Shown piece by piece: positions 49,185-59,945 of a stretch of DNA of 64,000 nucleotides. Position numbers and translations under genes: made by a program. Numbering within the stretch: the stretch's first letter is position 1; every line of letters begins with the position of its first letter. Location of the stretch: the NCBI GenBank assembly GCA_037783545.1, contig JBBELK010000623.1:62001-126000 (forward strand), in the 5' to 3' direction. This DNA comes from Henricia sp. BOLD:AAB3569 (taxonomy: Eukaryota > Echinodermata > Asteroidea > Spinulosida > Echinasteridae). Under the pieces are notes generated by a model. It did not search any database and was not told the DNA's origin. It saw only the letters and a list, made by a program, of their open reading frames with translations.

Positions 49185-52100
49185 TGACAAGTGCGCAATA
49201 TAGAGAGTTTAGGGCATGCAAAATTTGAAGTTCGTCGGAACATTTTTCGACCTCCAAATTTGCCGACGTTTGGACCACACTTTGACCAAATTGCCGAGCC
49301 AAACTGCGGTGCGTTAACGACAGTCCGAATGACTGAGCATGCGCACAACTCAGGAGTACCCCAAAGAGGTGTGTACAGACAGCCACGGTTTGCGTGAGAG
49401 CAGTCAGGAAGCCTCAACCCAGTTTTTTCTAAACTTTGAATTTTCTCTGCCATTTCCCGGCGAAAGGCTGTCAATTTTTTATGACAAGTGCGCAATATAG
49501 AGAGTTTAGGGCATGCAAAATTTGAAGTTCGTCGGAAAATTTTTCGACCTCCAAATTTGCCGACGTTTGGACCACACTTTGACCAAATTGCCGAGCCAAA
49601 CTGCGGTGCGTTAACGACAGTCCGAATGACTGAGCATGCGCACAACTCAGGAGTACCCCAAAGAGGTGTGTACAGACAGCCACGGCTTGCGTGAGAGCAG
49701 TCAGGAAGCCTCAACCCAGTTTTTTTCTAAACTTTGAAATTTCTCTGCCATTTCCCGGCGAAAGTCTGTCAATTTGTTATGACAAGTGCGCAATATAGAG
49801 AGTTTAGGGCATGCAAAATTTGAAGTTCGTCGGAACATTTTTCGACCTCCAAATTTGCCGACGTTTGGACCACACTTTGACCAAATTGCCGAGCCAAACT
49901 GCGGTGCGTTAACGACAGTCCGAATGACTGAGCATGCGCACAACTCAGGAGTACCCCAAAGAGGTGTGTACAGACAGCCACGGTTTGCGTGAGAGCAGTC
50001 AGGAAGCCTCAACCCAGTTTTTTCTAAACTTTGAATTTTCTCTGCCATTTCCCGGCGAAAGGCTGTCAATCTTTTATGACAAGTGCGCAATATAGAGAGT
50101 TTAGGGCATGCAAAATTTGAAGTTCGTCGGAACATTTTTCGACCTCCAAATTTGCCGACGTTTGGACCACACTTTGACCAAATTGCCGAGCCAAACTGCG
50201 GTGCGTTAACGACAGTCCGAATGACTGAGTATGCGCACAACTCAGGAGTACCCCAAAGAGGTGTGTACAGACAGCCACGGCTTGCGTGAGAGCAGTCAGG
50301 AAGCCTCAACCCAGTTTTTTTCTAAACTTTGAAATTTCTCTGCCATTTCCCGGCGAAAGTCTGTCAATTTGTTATGACAAGTGCGCAATATAGAGAGTTT
50401 AGGGCATGCAAAATTTGAAGTTCGTCGGAACATTTTTCGACCTCCAAATTTGCCGACGTTTGGACCACACTTTGACCAAATTGCCGAGCCAAACTGCGGT
50501 GCGTTAACGACAGTCCGAATGACTGAGCATGCGCACAACTCAGGAGTACCCCAAAGAGGTGTGTACAGACAGCCACGGTTTGCGTGAGAGCAGTCAGGAA
50601 GCCTCAACCCAGTTTTTTCTAAACTTTGAAATTTCTCTGCCATTTCCCGGCGAAAGTCTGTCAATTTTTTATGACAAGTGCGCAATATAGAGAGTTTAGG
50701 GCATGCAAAATTTGAAGTTCGTCTGAACATTTTACGACCTCCAAATTTGCCGACGTTTGGACCACACTTTGACCAAATTGCCGAGCCAAACTGCGGTGCG
50801 TTAACGACAGTCCGAATGACTGAGCATGCGCACAACTCAGGAGTACCCCAAAGAGGTGTGTACAGACAGCCACGGTTTGCGTGAGAGCAGTCAGGAAGCC
50901 TCAACCCAGTTTTTTCTAAACTTTGAATTTTCTCTGCCATTTCCCGGCGAAAGGCTGTCAATTTTTTATGACAAGTGCGCAATATAGAGAGTTTAGGGCA
51001 TGCAAAATTTGAAGTTCGTCGGAACATTTTTCGACCTCCAAATTTGCCGACGTTTGGACCACACTTTGACCAAATTGCCGAGCCAAACTGCGGTGCGTTA
51101 ACGACAGTCCGAATGACTGAGCATGCGCACAACTCAGGAGTACCCCAAAGAGGTGTGTACAGACAGCCACGGCTTGCGTGAGAGCAGTCAGGAAGCCTCA
51201 ACCCAGTTTTTTCTAAACTTTGAAATTTCTCTGCCATTTCCCGGCGAAAGTCTGTCAATTTTTGTTGACAAGTGCGCAATATAGAGAGTTTAGGGCATGC
51301 AAAATTTGAAGTTCGTCGGAACATTTTTCGACCTCCAAATTTGCCGACGTTTGGACCACACTTTGACCAAATTGCCGAGCCAAACTGCAGTGCGTTAACG
51401 ACAGTCCGAATGACTGAGCTTGCGCACAACTCAGGAGTACCCCAAAGAGGTGTGTACAGACAGCCACGGTTTGCGTGAGAGCAGTCAGGAAGCCTCAACC
51501 CAGTTTTTTTCTAAACTTTGAAATTTCTCTGCCATTTCCCGGCGAAAGTCTGTCAATTTTTTATGACAAGTGCGCAATATAGAGAGTTTAGGGCATGCAA
51601 AATTTGAAGTTCGTCGGAACATTTTTCGACCTCCAAATTTGCCGACGTTTGGACCACACTTTGACCAAATTGCCGAGCCAAACTGCGGTGCGTTAACGAC
51701 AGTCCGAATGACTGAGCATGCGCACAACTCAGGAGTACCCCAAAGAGGTGTGTACAGACAGCCACGGCTTGCGTGAGAGCAGTCAGGAAGCCTCAACCCA
51801 GTTTTTTCTAAACTTTGAAATTTCTCTGCCATTTCCCGGCGAAAGTCTGTCAATTTTTGTTGACAAGTGCGCAATATAGAGAGTTTAGGGCATGCAAAAT
51901 TTGAAGTTCGTCGGAACATTTTTCGACCTCCAAATTTGCCGACGTTTGGACCACACTTTGACCAAATTGCCGAGCCAAACTGCGGTGCGTTAACGACAGT
52001 CCGAATGACTGAGCATGCGCACAACTCAGGAGTACCCCAAAGAGGTGTGTACAGACAGCCACGGCTTGCGTGAGAGCAGTCAGGAAGCCTCAACCCAGTT

Positions 52101-54239
52101 TTTTTCTAAACTTTGAAATTTCTCTGCCATTTCCCGGCGAAAGTCTGTCAATTTGTTATGACAAGTGCGCAATATAGAGAGTTTAGGGCATGCAAAATTT
52201 GAAGTTCGTCGGAACATTTTTCGACCTCCAAATTTGCCGACGTTTGGACCACACTTTGACCAAATTGCCGAGCCAAACTGCGGTGCGTTAACGACAGTCC
52301 GAATGACTGAGCATGCGCACAACTCAGGAGTACCCCAAAGAGGTGTGTACAGACAGCCACGGTTTGCGTGAGAGCAGTCAGGAAGCCTCAACCCAGTTTT
52401 TTCTAAACTTTGAAATTTCTCTGCCATTTCCCGGCGAAAGTCTGTCAATTTTTTATGACAAGTGCGCAATATAGAGAGTTTAGGGCATGCAAAATTTGAA
52501 GTTCGTCTGAACATTTTACGACCTCCAAATTTGCCGACGTTTGGACCACACTTTGACCAAATTGCCGAGCCAAACTGCGGTGCGTTAACGACAGTCCGAA
52601 TGACTGAGCATGCGCACAACTCAGGAGTACCCCAAAGAGGTGTGTACAGACAGCCACGGTTTGCGTGAGAGCAGTCAGGAAGCCTCAACCCAGTTTTTTC
52701 TAAACTTTGAATTTTCTCTGCCATTTCCCGGCGAAAGGCTGTCAATTTTTTATGACAAGTGCGCAATATAGAGAGTTTAGGGCATGCAAAATTTGAAGTT
52801 CGTCGGAACATTTTTCGACCTCCAAATTTGCCGACGTTTGGACCACACTTTGACCAAATTGCCGAGCCAAACTGCGGTGCGTTAACGACAGTCCGAATGA
52901 CTGAGCATGCGCACAACTCAGGAGTACCCCAAAGAGGTGTGTACAGACAGCCACGGCTTGCGTGAGAGCAGTCAGGAAGCCTCAACCCAGTTTTTTCTAA
53001 ACTTTGAAATTTCTCTGCCATTTCCCGGCGAAAGTCTGTCAATTTTTGTTGACAAGTGCGCAATATAGAGAGTTTAGGGCATGCAAAATTTGAAGTTCGT
53101 CGGAACATTTTTCGACCTCCAAATTTGCCGACGTTTGGACCACACTTTGACCAAATTGCCGAGCCAAACTGCAGTGCGTTAACGACAGTCCGAATGACTC
53201 AGCTTGCGCACAACTCAGGAGTACCCCAAAGATGTGTGTACAGACAGCCACGGTTTGCGTGAGAGCAGTCAGGAAGCCTCAACCCAGTTTTTTTCTAAAC
53301 TTTGAAATTTCTCTGCCATTTCCCGGCGAAAGTCTGTCAATTTTTTATGACAAGTGCGCAATATAGAGAGTTTAGGGCATGCAAAATTTGAAGTTCGTCG
53401 GAACATTTTTCGACCTCCAAATTTGCCGACGTTTGGACCACACTTTGACCAAATTGCCGAGCCAAACTGCGGTGCGTTAACGACAGTCCGAATGACTGAG
53501 CATGCGCACAACTCAGGAGTACCCCAAAGAGGTGTGTACAGACAGCCACGGCTTGCGTGAGAGCAGTCAGGAAGCCTCAACCCAGTTTTTTCTAAACTTT
53601 GAAATTTCTCTGCCATTTCCCGGCGAAAGTCTGTCAATTTTTGTTGACAAGTGCGCAATATAGAGAGTTTAGGGCATGCAAAATTTGAAGTTCGTCGGAA
53701 CATTTTTCGACCTCCAAATTTGCCGACGTTTGGACCACACTTTGACCAAATTGCCGAGCCAAACTGCAGTGCGTTAACGACAGTCCGAATGACTGAGCTT
53801 GCGCACAACTCAGGAGTACCCCAAAGAGGTGTGTACAGACAGCCACGGTTTGCGTGAGAGCAGTCAGGAAGCCTCAACCCAGTTTTTTTCTAAACTTTGA
53901 AATTTCTCTGCCATTTCCCGGCGAAAGTCTGTCAATTTTTTATGACAAGTGCGCAATATAGAGAGTTTAGGGCATGCAAAATTTGAAGTTCGTCGGAACA
54001 TTTTTCGACCTCCAAATTTGCCGACGTTTGGACCACACTTTGACCAAATTGCCGAGCCAAACTGCGGTGCGTTAACGACAGTCCGAATGACTGAGCATGC
54101 GCACAACTCAGGAGTACCCCAAAGAGGTGTGTACAGACAGCCACGGTTTGCGTGAGAGCAGTCAGGAAGCCTCAACCCAGTTTTTTCTAAACTTAGAATT
54201 TTCTCTGCCATTTCCCGGCGAAAGGCTGTCAATTTTTTA
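49185..54239 (+). repeat. 5.05-kb higher-order repeat (17 monomers), unit 2
   Basis: Tandem partner of 44,131-49,184, with the same ordered marks, including the nested 6-monomer repeat (private marks 'gactcagcttg' and 'aaagatgtgtg' again at about 53,198-53,235). The match to the start of a third unit continues to about 54,494, where 'ctttgaaattt' replaces 'ctttgaatttt'. It lacks the two private changes of unit 1. Confidence 0.9.
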
Positions 54240-56429
54240 TGACAAGTGCGCAATATAGAGAGTTTAGGGCATGCAAAATTTGAAGTTCGTCGGAACATTT
54301 TTCGACCTCCAAATTTGCCGACGTTTGGACCACACTTTGACCAAATTGCCGAGCCAAACTGCGGTGCGTTAACGACAGTCCGAATGACTGAGCATGCGCA
54401 CAACTCAGGAGTACCCCAAAGAGGTGTGTACAGACAGCCACGGTTTGCGTGAGAGCAGTCAGGAAGCCTCAACCCAGTTTTTTCTAAACTTTGAAATTTC
54501 TCTGCCATTTCCCGGCGAAAGTCTGTCAATTTGTTATGACAAGTGCGCAATATAGAGAGTTTAGGGCATGCAAAATTTGAAGTTCGTCGGAACATTTTTC
54601 GACCTCCAAATTTGCCGACGTTTGGACCACACTTTGACCAAATTGCCGAGCCAAACTGCGGTGCGTTAACGACAGTCCGAATGACTGAGCATGCGCACAA
54701 CTCAGGAGTACCCCAAAGAGGTGTGTACAGACAGCCACGGTTTGCGTGAGAGCAGTCAGGAAGCCTCAACCCAGTTTTTTCTAAACTTTGAAATTTCTCT
54801 GCCATTTCCCGGCGAAAGGCTGTCAATTTTTTATGACAAGTCCGCAATATAGAGAGTTTAGGGCATGCAAAATTTGAAGTTCGTCTGAACATTTTACGAC
54901 CTCCAAATTTGCCGACGTTTGGACCACACTTTGACCAAATTGCCGAGCCAAACTGCGGTGCGTTAACGACAGTCCGAATGACTGAGCATGCGCACAACTC
55001 AGGAGTACCCCAAAGAGGTGTTTACAGACAGCCACGGTTTGCGTGAGAGCAGTCAGGAAGCCTCAACCCAGTTTTTTCTAAACTTTGAAATTTCTCTGCC
55101 ATTTCCAGGCGAAAGTCTGTCAATTTTTTATGACAAGTGCGCAATATAGAGAGTTTAGGGCATGCAAAATTTGAAGTTCGTCGGAACATTTTTCGACCTC
55201 CAAATTTGCCGACGTTTGGACCACACTTTGACCAAATTGCCGAGCCAAACTGCGGTGCGTTAACGACAGTCCGAATGACTGAGCATGCGCACAACTCAGG
55301 AGTACCCCAAAGAGGTGTGTACAGACAGCCACAGTTTGCGTGAGAGCAGTCAGGAAGCCTCAACCCAGTTTTTTCTAAACTTTGAAATTTCTCTGCCATT
55401 TCCCGGCGAAAGTCTGTCAATTTTTTATGACAAGTGCGCAATATAGAGAGTTTAGGGCATGCAAAATTTGAAGTTCGTCGGAACATTTTTCGACCTCCAA
55501 ATTTGCCGACGTTTGGACCACACTTTGACCAAATTGCCGAGCCAAACTGCGGTGCGTTAACGACAGTCCGAATGACTGAGCATGCGCACAACTCAGGAGT
55601 ACCCCAAAGAGGTGTGTACAGACAGCCACGGTTTGCGTGAGAGCAGTCAGGAAGCCTCAACCCAGTTTTTTCTAAACTTTGAAATTTCTCTGCCATTTCC
55701 TGGCGAAAGTCTGTCAATTTTTTATGACAAGTTCGCAATATAGAGAGTTTAGGGCATGCAAAATTTGAAGTTCGTCGGAACATTTTTCGACCTCCAAATT
55801 TGCCGACGTTTGGACCACACTTTGACCAAATTGCCGAGCCAAACTGCGGTGCGTTAACGACAGTCCGAATGACTGAGCATGCGCACAACTCAGGAGTACC
55901 CCAAAGAGGTGTGTACAGACAGCCACGGTTTGCGTGAGAGCAGTCAGGAAGCCTCAACCCAGTTTTTTCTAAACTTTGAAATTTCTCTGCCATTTCCCGG
56001 CGAAAGTCTGTCAATTTTTTATGACAAGTGCGCAATATAGAGAGTTTAGGGCATGCAAAATTTGAAGTTCGTCGGAACATTTTTCGACCTCCAAATTTGC
56101 CGACGTTTGGACCACACTTTGACCAAATTGCCGAGCCAAACTGCGGTGCGTTAACGACAGTCCGAATGACTGAGCATGCGCACAACTCAGGAGTACCCCA
56201 AAGAGGTGTGTACAGACAGCCACGGTTTGCGTGAGAGCAGTCAGGAAGCCTCAACCCAGTTTTTCCTAAACTTTGAAATTTCTCTGCCATTTCCCGGCGA
56301 AAGTCTGTCAATTTTTTATGACAAGTGCGCAATATAGAGAGTTTAGGGCATGCAAAATTTGAAGTTCGTCGGAACATTTTTCGACCTCCAAATTTGCCGA
56401 CGTTTGGGCCACACTTTGACCAAATTGCC
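54240..56429 (+). repeat. 297-bp satellite array, block J4 (about 7 monomers)
   Basis: Plain monomers between the 17-mer duplication and the first composite insert. A monomer near 54,841 has 'aagtccgcaat', 'gtctgaacattttacg' and 'gtgtttacag'. 'aagttcgcaat' occurs near 55,731. The last monomer has 'gtttcctaaac'-type and 'gtttgggcc' changes (56,264 and 56,403) and stops at 'caaattgcc', where the insert begins. No gene seen. Confidence 0.95.
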
Positions 56430-56440
56430 TTTTTCTAAAA

Positions 56441-56464
56441 TGTTTTATTCGTCCGAATAAAACA
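56441..56464. repeat. 24-bp near-perfect palindrome with AATAAA, insert copy 1
   Basis: Two 11-bp arms, TGTTTTATTCG and CGAATAAAACA, separated by TC; they pair perfectly. On the minus strand the second half of the palindrome contains AATAAA (56449-56444), followed about ten bases on by A5 at the edge of the insert. It could be a 3'-end hairpin recognised by a retrotransposition machinery, a polyadenylation signal, or both. Confidence 0.85.
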
Positions 56465-56516
56465 CGCTAACCAGTCCAACGTTGTTACCGATAGAACCAG
56501 TGCTTCAGCCGTTGTC

Positions 56517-56786
56517 GTTGCCAGTCCAGGTCATTTATCCACTAAGCGTTCGCCGTTATTGCCAAATTTCCTCATTCGTAGTCGTTGCCAGTCCAGGTCA
56601 TTTATCCACTAAGCGATCGCCGTTATTGCCAAATTTCCTCATTCGTAGTCGTTGCCAGTCCAGGTCATTTATCCACCAATTGTTCGCCGTTATTGCCAAA
56701 TTTCCTCATTCGTTGTCGTTGCCAGTCCAGGTCATTTATCCACCAAATTTCCTCATTCGTTGTCGTTGCCAATCCAGGTCATTATC
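56517..56786 (+). repeat. 67-bp tandem repeat inside insert copy 1
   Basis: Three full 67-bp units start with 'gttgccagtccaggtc' at 56517, 56584 and 56651. A 47-bp unit follows at 56718 (about 20 bp lost after 'ccacca') and a ~22-bp partial at 56765 with 'gttgccaatccagg'. Units 1 and 2 end in 'cgtagtc', units 3 and 4 in 'cgttgtc'. Since 67 is not a multiple of 3, the repeat passes through three frames, which explains overlapping frames with similar peptides. Confidence 0.9.
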
Positions 56787-57098
56787 CGGCGAGTATTCTC
56801 CATCACAATCATCACCAATCTTGGTCGATCGTATCCGAGTATCAGGTCATATCCTTCGAGAAGCACCACAGGTACATCCTCATAAAACCACAATCGTCAC
56901 CAGTCCAGGTCTGGAAGAATCAAGACCGCAGACTCGGATCCAATCGTGTTCCAAAATTGCATCGGCGTTCCCCGTGACGTACGTACTGGTCACTCCATCA
57001 TTGAGCAACGTTCCAGGACATCACGGGATTCCGCGAAAAACTCCTCCAAACTACCTATGTGCAAGGGTAGTCCTTTGGAAAGCGGTCATCACAGGCCA

Positions 57099-57134
57099 GC
57101 GAGGAAAGAACCCGTACGCCAACCCGACCGCCCC
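57099..57134 (-). repeat. 36-bp SINE 5' head within insert copy 1
   Basis: Identical to 1591-1626 and the same stretch of all SINE copies. The match stops sharply at 57099 (the next base is 'a' here and 'g' in the SINE). It contains the A box but ends before the B box. Confidence 0.9.
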
Positions 57135-57161
57135 AAACTGCGGTGCGTTAACGACCGAGCC
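57135..57161 (+). repeat. 27-bp partial satellite duplication at the right edge of insert copy 1
   Basis: The 21 bases from 'aaactgcggtg' to 'ttaacgac' are followed by 'cgagcc' and then the same 21 bases again from 57162. The 'cgagcc' restores the satellite exactly where the left flank stopped ('attgcc'). Insert copy 2 lacks these 27 bp. Confidence 0.85.
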
Positions 57162-59237
57162 AAACTGCGGTGCGTTAACGACAGTCCGAATGACTGAGCA
57201 TGCGCACAACTCAGGAGTACCCCAAAGAGGTGTGTACAGACAGCCACGGTTTGCGTGAGAGCAGTCAGGAAGCCTCAACCCAGTTTTTTCTAAACTTTGA
57301 AATTTCTCTGCCATTTCCCGGCGAAAGTCTGTCAATTTTTTATGACAAGTGCGCAATATAGAGAGTTTAGGGCATGCAAAATTCGAAGTTCGTCGGAACA
57401 TTTTTCGACCTCCAAATTTGCCGAGGTTTGGACCACACTTTGACCAAATTGCCGAGCCAAACTGCGGTGCGTTAACGACAGTCCGAATGACTGAGCATGC
57501 GCACAACTCAGGAGTACCCCAAAGAGGTGTGTACAGACAGCCACGGTTTGCGTGAGAGCAGTCAGGAAGCCTCAACCCAGTTTTTTCTAAACTTTGACAT
57601 TTCTCTGCCATTTCCCGGCGAAAGTCTGTCATTTTTTTATGACAAGTGCGCAATATACAGAGTTTAGGGCATGCAAAATTTGAAGTTCGTCGGAACATTT
57701 TTCGACCTCCAAATTTGCCGACGTTTGGACCACACTTTGTCCAAATTGCCGAGCCAAACTGCGGTGCGTTAACGACAGTCCGAATGACTGAGCATGCGCA
57801 CAACTCAGGAGTACCCCAAATAGGTGTGTACAGACAGCCACGGTTTGCGTGAGAGCAGTCAGGAAGCCTCAACCCAGTTTTTTCTAAACTTTGAAATTTC
57901 TCTGCCATTTCCCGGCGAAAGTCTGTCAATTTTTTATGACAAGTGCGCAATATAGAGAGTTTAGGGCATGCAAAATTTGAAGTTCGTCGGAACATTTTTC
58001 GACATCCAAATTTGCCGACGTTTGGACCACACTTTGACCAAATTGCCGAGCCAAACTGCGGTGCGTTAACGACAGTCCGAATGACTGAGCATGCGCACAA
58101 CTCAGGAGTACCCCAAATAGGTGTGTACAGACAGCCACGGTTTGCGTGAGAGCAGTCAGGAAGCCTCAACCCAGTTTTTTCTAAACTTTGAAATTTCTCT
58201 GCCATTTCCCGGCGAAAGTCTGTCAATTTTTTATGACAAGTGCGCAATATAGAGAGTTTAGGGCATGCAAAATTCGAAGTTCGTCGGAACATTTTTCGAC
58301 CTCCAAATTTGCCGACGTTTGGACCACACTTTGACCAAATTGCCGAGCCAAACTGCGGTGCGTTAACGACAGTCCGAATGACTGAGCATGCGCACAACTC
58401 AGGAGTACCCCAAAGAGGTGTGTACAGACAGCCACGGTTTGCGTGAGAGCATTCAGGAAGCCTCAACCCAGTTTTTTCTAAACTTTGAAATTTCTCTGCC
58501 ATTTCCCGGCGAAAGTCTGTCAATTTTTTATGACAAGTGCGCAATATACAGAGTTTAGGGCATGCAAAATTTGAAGTTCGTCGGAACATTTTTCGACCTC
58601 CAAATTTGCCGACGTTTGGACCACACTTTGACCAAATTGCCGAGCCAAACTGCGGTGCGTTAACGACAGTCCGAATGATTGAGCATGCGCACAACTCAGG
58701 AGTACCCCAAATAGGTGTGTACAGACAGCCACGGTTTGCGTGAGAGCAGTCAGGAAGCCTCAACCCAGTTTTTTCTAAACTTTGAAATTTCTCTGCCATT
58801 TCCCGGCGAAAATCTGTCAATTTTATATGACAAGTGCGCAATATAGAGAGTTTAGGGCATGCAAAATTTGAAGTTCGTCGGAACATTTTTCGACCTCCAA
58901 ATTTGCCGACGTTTGGACCACACTTTGACCAAATTGCCGAGCCAAACTGCGGTGCGTTAACGACAGTCCGAATGACTGAGCATGCGCACAACTCAGGAGT
59001 ACCCCCAAAGAGGTGTGTACAGACAGCCACGGTTTGCGTGAGAGCAGTCAGGAAGCCTCAACCCAGTTTTTTCTAAACTTTGAAATTTCTCTGCCATTTC
59101 CCGGCGAAAGTCTGTCAATTTTTGTATGACAAGTGCGCAATATAGAGAGTTTAGGGCATGCAAAATTTGAAGTTCGTCGGAACATTTTTCGACCTCCAAA
59201 TTTGCCGACGTTTGGACCACACTTTGACCAAATTGCC
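57135..59237 (+). repeat. 297-bp satellite array, block K (7 monomers between the inserts)
   Basis: Seven monomers. Marks 'gcaaaattcgaag' (57379, 58271) and 'atatacagag' (57654, 58546) recur at 892 bp, a three-monomer repeat. 'ccaaataggtg' occurs at 57817, 58114 and 58707. The last two monomers have an extra C in 'taccccca' (58990) and an extra base in 'tttttgtatg' (59120). After allowing for the 27-bp flank duplication, the distance between the inserts is seven monomers. No gene seen. Confidence 0.95.
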
Positions 59238-59248
59238 TTTTTCTAAAA

Positions 59249-59272
59249 TGTTTTATTCGTCCGAATAAAACA
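59249..59272. repeat. 24-bp palindrome with AATAAA, insert copy 2
   Basis: Identical to the palindrome of copy 1, with 11-bp arms around TC; minus-strand AATAAA is at 59257-59252 and A5 at 59242-59238. Confidence 0.85.
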
Positions 59273-59327
59273 CGCTAACCAGTCCAACGTTGTTACCGAT
59301 AGAACCAGTGCTTCAGCAGCCGTTGTC

Positions 59328-59597
59328 GTTGCCAGTCCAGGTCATTTATCCACTAAGCGTTCGCCGTTATTGCCAAATTTCCTCATTCGTAGTCGTTGCC
59401 AGTCCAGGTCATTTATCCACTAAGCGTTCGCCGTTATTGCCAAATTTCCTCATTCGTAGTCGTTGCCAGTCCAGGTCATTTATCCACCAATTGTTCGCCG
59501 TTATTGCCAAATTTCCTCATTCGTTGTCGTTGCCAGTCCAGGTCATTTATCCACCAAATTTCCTCATTCGTTGTCGTTGCCAATCCAGGTCATTATC
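59328..59597 (+). repeat. 67-bp tandem repeat inside insert copy 2
   Basis: Same structure as in copy 1: three full units, one 47-bp unit and a partial. The second unit reads 'aagcgttcgcc', matching unit 1, where copy 1 has 'aagcgatcgcc'. Confidence 0.9.
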
Positions 59598-59909
59598 CGG
59601 CGAGTATTCTCCATCACAATCATCACCAATATTGGTCGATCGTGTCCGAGTATCAGGTCATATCCTTCGAGAAGCACCACAGGTACATCCTCATAAAACC
59701 ACAATCGTCACCAGTCCAGGTCTGGAAGAATCAAGACCGCAGACTCGGATCCAATCGTGTTCCAAAATTGCATCGGCGTTCCCCGTGACGTACGTACTGG
59801 TCACTCCATCATTGAGCAACGTTCCAGGACATCACGGGATTCCGCGAAAAACTCCTCCAAACTACCTATGTGCAAGGGTAGTCCTTTGGAAAGCGGTCAT
59901 CACAGGCCA

Positions 59910-59945
59910 GCGAGGAAAGAACCCGTACGCCAACCCGACCGCCCC
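59910..59945 (-). repeat. 36-bp SINE 5' head within insert copy 2
   Basis: Same 36 bp as in insert copy 1 and in all SINE copies, with the A box but no B box. Confidence 0.9.

Larger units (their letters stand above)
56430..57134 (-). mobile_element. Composite retroelement-like insert, copy 1 (705 bp)
   Basis: Non-satellite DNA that interrupts a monomer after 'caaattgcc'. Read on the minus strand, it begins with 36 bp identical to the 5' head of the SINE (57134-57099, including the A box TGGCGTACGGG) but has no B box. About 330 bp of unrecognised sequence follow, then a 67-bp tandem repeat, then AATAAA inside a palindrome, a short gap and A5 (56434-56430). This head-to-tail order fits a retroposed, polyadenylated transcript or a chimeric SINE. 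I do not recognise the body. It has no 13-bp duplication like the SINE; its right flank instead carries a 27-bp partial satellite repeat. Long frames on the + strand start at TTG and run into satellite, so I do not call a CDS. Confidence 0.78.
59238..59945 (-). mobile_element. Composite retroelement-like insert, copy 2 (708 bp)
   Basis: Same insert, orientation and left junction ('caaattgcc' then 'tttttctaaaatg') as copy 1. It differs by a 3-bp 'cag' gain (about 59,313), 'aagcgttcgcc' for 'aagcgatcgcc' in the second 67-bp unit, 'caatattgg' for 'caatcttgg', and 'cgtgtccg' for 'cgtatccg'. The right edge joins directly to 'aaactgcgg', so five satellite bases ('gagcc') are missing. The shared left junction shows that it descends from the same insertion event as copy 1 through satellite duplication. 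Confidence 0.78.

Noticed and set aside
56430..57134. Helitron
   Set aside because: There is a hairpin near one end, but I find no CTRR terminus, no TC start on the matching strand and no clear A/T insertion point.
56482..57258. 258-codon + strand frame through composite insert 1 (250 codons in insert 2)
   Set aside because: It starts at TTG, crosses the 67-bp repeat in shifting frames, reads through the SINE head antisense and ends in satellite. Similar frames overlap in other phases. It looks like a by-product of the tandem repeat.
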